From: Thunnus maccoyii | Taxonomy: Eukaryota; Chordata; Actinopteri; Scombriformes; Scombridae | Direction: 5' to 3' | Assembly (NCBI RefSeq): GCF_910596095.1 | Contig: NC_056533.1 | Coordinates: forward strand, 28,432,662-28,496,661 | DNA: 64,000 nt | Program-made: the position numbers and the translations under genes | Part shown: piece after piece, positions 61,182 to 64,000 of the stretch | How the letters are laid out: the number at the start of each line of letters is the position of its first letter | How positions within the stretch are numbered: position 1 is the stretch's first letter | Notes under the pieces: model-generated | Told to the model about the DNA's origin: nothing | The model's database searches: none | What the model saw: the letters and a program-made list of their open reading frames with translations, nothing else

Positions 61182-61699
61182 CTACAGGGTGTGCCCAGCA
61201 TCAGCGAGAGTACTCTCTGTGCCTGCTCTCTTCCTCCTGGTGCCCTTATTGGTTCCTGCCCAATCTGGCCATCCAATCACATCAGGCAGAGTGAGTCTGT
61301 GCACAGACTTGCAAATAATCTGTGGTTTTACAATAACACCCCACAACCACCACCGCCATCTCTCTGTTTCTTGCTTTGTTCAAATCTCAATCTGTCATCC
61401 TCCAAAAAGTGATGTCATGTGGTGAATGTAAATTACCTGCCAATTTAAACTTCTTACAGCTACAAGTAACTCATATATCCTTCTACTTGTCTATTTTTAT
61501 ACTATATACTATACATTCTACCTCAAATATTTGCAGTACATCCTATATTAAGCAGTAAGTGCATATTGTTCCATCTATGTGTCTTTGTAAAAATGCATCT
61601 GTTGTGTTGTTGTTTTCCTGAGCCTGTCGTTTAGTAGAGTAGAGGCTTATAAAGCTGTAGTGAATTATTAAGCAGGGTGAATTATGGGGCTGGAGCGAG

Positions 61700-61726
61700 T
61701 GAGAGAGAGAGACAGAAAGAGAGGAG

Positions 61727-61757
<31 letters not shown>
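61700..61757. repeat. (GA)n microsatellite
   Basis: GAGAGAGAGACAGAAAGAGA then GAGGGGAGAG and a perfect GA run. With the 108-base GT run at 61841 it makes a clustered simple-repeat block. Confidence 0.9.
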
Positions 61758-61759
<2 letters not shown>

Positions 61760-61835
61760 CTGGACAAAAATAGGTCAACCTAGCAGTGGCAACCCAGGGA
61801 AGTAGAAATTATTCTCTCTCTGAGGAGGAGCTTTA

Positions 61836-61949
<114 letters not shown>

Positions 61950-62172
61950 AGGGAAGGCTGTGTATTTGTTAGCAGCTCATGTTGTAAAGCTAATTCATAT
62001 CCTACAACAAAGCAATTTAAGAGGAAAGGTTCCCCCTATAAGCCATGAAAAGGAGTTAAATGTCAACACATAAGTTGATCTTGTCAAAGAAATGAATCTA
62101 TTCTGGAAACAGCACGTGCAATTAATTTAAGGTGTGACAAAATTTGCATTAATGTACTAATGCATTTATTCC

Positions 62173-62800
62173 AGAGCTGTACTTAAGTACGCTACTTTAT
62201 ACTTGTACTCCACCACACTTCAGAGGGAAAAATGTAACTTTTTACCCCACTACACTTATCTGACAGCTGTAGTTACTGATCACTTTTCAGATTAAGTTGA
62301 GTTGGTAGCAGTCAACATCACAGATCGTTTCATTTGAATAATTGTTCAAGCCCCAAAGAGGCAAAATTATACATGATTTCACAAAAAAACACAAAGATTA
62401 GAGAAAAGTCCAAAAAATTAATACAGATTTGTGTCACTAAACTTACGTTTTTTCTTCTTTTCTCCACTATTAATTATCTCACGACTCCTCAAATTTATCT
62501 TTTGACACTTTGGAAAGGGTCCAACCCATACTGTAGGTTGGGAACCATGGACAAAACTAATGAACTATATAAAGTAGTCAAAAATAGTTCCACCTTGACC
62601 AGCTGCAACAGTAAAATGCTGTTTATGAATTAACAATCTAATAATAGAATATATAATCATAGGTACTTTTACTTTTGATACTTAACATACATTTCGCTGG
62701 TCTGTACTTTTACTTAATCAGTATTTTTAATGCTTTTACTTGTAATAGAGTATTTTTATATTGTTATATTTGTAATTTTACTTAAGTAAAAGACCTCTGT
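62173..62800. repeat. Dispersed fish repeat rich in ACTTAAGTA/TACTTTTACTT
   Basis: Starts near GTACTTAAGTACGCTACTTT and ACTTGTACTCCACCACACTT, and ends near TTTTACTTAAGTAAAAGACC, so the ends are loosely inverted. The middle has AACTTTTTACCCCACTACA and TACTTTTACTTTTGATACTTA. It resembles an abundant teleost interspersed repeat; class not assigned. Confidence 0.5.
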
Positions 62801-63339
62801 ATCACAGGATGAGCTCTTGACATAGGAGGTGTGATATATGTGTGTGTGAAGGTTTTATACTATTAGTTAAAAACAAAACAAAATTTGTTCAACCTTTTGT
62901 TCCTCTTGCTGGAGGCCCACATTGAAGTAAAAAAAACAGCTCCTCTGATTCTGGATCTGACTAGAAATAGTCAATTTTTCAGTTGTCCCAGCCCCTCTCT
63001 CACACGTTTTATCTCAACTGTCTCAAATCCTTTTCTGATTTTCCTCTTCCTCTTATTTCCTCGGTGTGATTGATACAGGTTTAATATGAGAAATAAACAG
63101 AGTGAAGAAGAGAGAAGCCACCAGAGAAAATTGTCAAGTTTCCATAAGTAAAAGTGCTATCCATTTGTCACATTTCCAACACTTGAAAGGACCTGAATAT
63201 ATCCAGGTGGAATCATCATTAAGAACAGTGAGAAACTATGGTAAAAAAAAATAAATCTCCAGTTCAAAAAGAATTATGGAAAAGACTGTGTACAAAACTT
63301 TAGCAGATAATCTAACTATAACCATAAAGAGCACTGCAG

Positions 63340-63590
63340 AAAGTTATAAATGTCCAGTGTCCAATCACTACTCTGTGATTACACCCTCTACTCTTCTGGG
63401 AAGGCTTTCCACAAGATTTTGGAACCTGGCTGCAGGGATTTGCACCCATTCAGCCACAAGAGCATTAGTGAGGTCAAGCACTGAGGTTGGATGGGGTTGA
63501 GGTCAAATTCTTTCACTCTAGACTGGGAAAATCATTTCTTTATGGACCTGGCTTTGAAATGGCTTAAAATGGGAAATTGCGTAATTTAAA
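63340..63590. repeat. Fragment of a widespread fish interspersed repeat
   Basis: GGGAAGGCTTTCCACAAGAT, CACCCATTCAGCCACAAGAG, GATGGGGTTGAGGTCA and CTTTATGGACCTGGCTTTG are the ordered blocks of a repeat common in teleost genomes. The copy is incomplete and noncoding. Confidence 0.5.
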
Positions 63591-64000
63591 AAAACATACT
63601 CAGAACATTTTTACAGAGTTTGGTTGGTAGCAAATCAAAAATATCTTAAGTAGGTGGGGTTGCACTTGGGAAATATAGACTAATGACCTCAGGATTTCTG
63701 ACATCCTAGCTATGCCTCACCAGTGTACTAGTACTTCATAAAAAAGAATAGGTTTCTCTAATACAACTTGCATCCATTGCATCATTTTCAAATCAAGGCA
63801 TGCTGCTCAGTGCAGGTCTCTGATTTACCGTCTATATATAATCTGCTGGCTCCTATGGTTGCTATTCGCATCATAATCCTGCTTGTGCTATACTGCAGCA
63901 CAGACAGTGGCAGTTCAACAAGAGTTCAGGAGAAGGCAGGAGTAGTTTTTGTTTCATAGTGTGATTTTACTCTGTAATCAATTTTTTATCATCAGTAGAA

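Overview
The window is vertebrate nuclear DNA, almost certainly from a ray-finned (perch-like) teleost. It has short exons with GT-AG introns, long CA/GT and AT microsatellites, many small terminal-inverted-repeat (TIR) elements typical of fish, and a fish L2-type LINE. There are no bacterial operons, CRISPR arrays or recognisable tRNA/rRNA genes. Exon joins were read by eye from splice sites and reading phase; no alignment was run.

Layout: (1) 1-1509 is a gene-poor flank opening with a cluster of CAGCTG E-boxes. (2) 1510-7059, minus strand: a multi-exon FAD/NAD(P)-dependent oxidoreductase resembling the amino-acid N-hydroxylase/flavin-monooxygenase group; one exon join is unresolved. (3) 7060-12598: transposon-rich spacer with an L2-like LINE remnant broken by another element. 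(4) 12599-18358, plus strand: a seven-exon gene whose spliced frame gives 361 residues, with a PDZ-like N-terminus and an interleukin-1 beta-trefoil C-terminus. (5) 20284-31187, minus strand: a complete 18-exon ace2 (angiotensin-converting enzyme 2) gene, 810 codons, every exon phase compatible. (6) 31188-35838: spacer between ace2 and nhs, which point away from each other. (7) 35839-36118, plus strand: first coding exon of nhs (Nance-Horan syndrome/WAVE-homology family). The rest, to 64000, is best read as its very long first intron, filled with repeats and a GC-rich, G-quadruplex-prone block just after the exon.

The genes do not form one pathway. The ACE2 peptidase/collectrin-like protein, the IL-1-type cytokine, the flavoprotein and the actin regulator NHS are independent. 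Linkage of ace2 and nhs recalls human Xp22, where both lie, but not as neighbours. The most unusual item is the PDZ-IL-1 fusion; next are the vertebrate hydroxylase-like flavoprotein, the nested transposons and the 30-bp array inside a TIR element in an ace2 intron.
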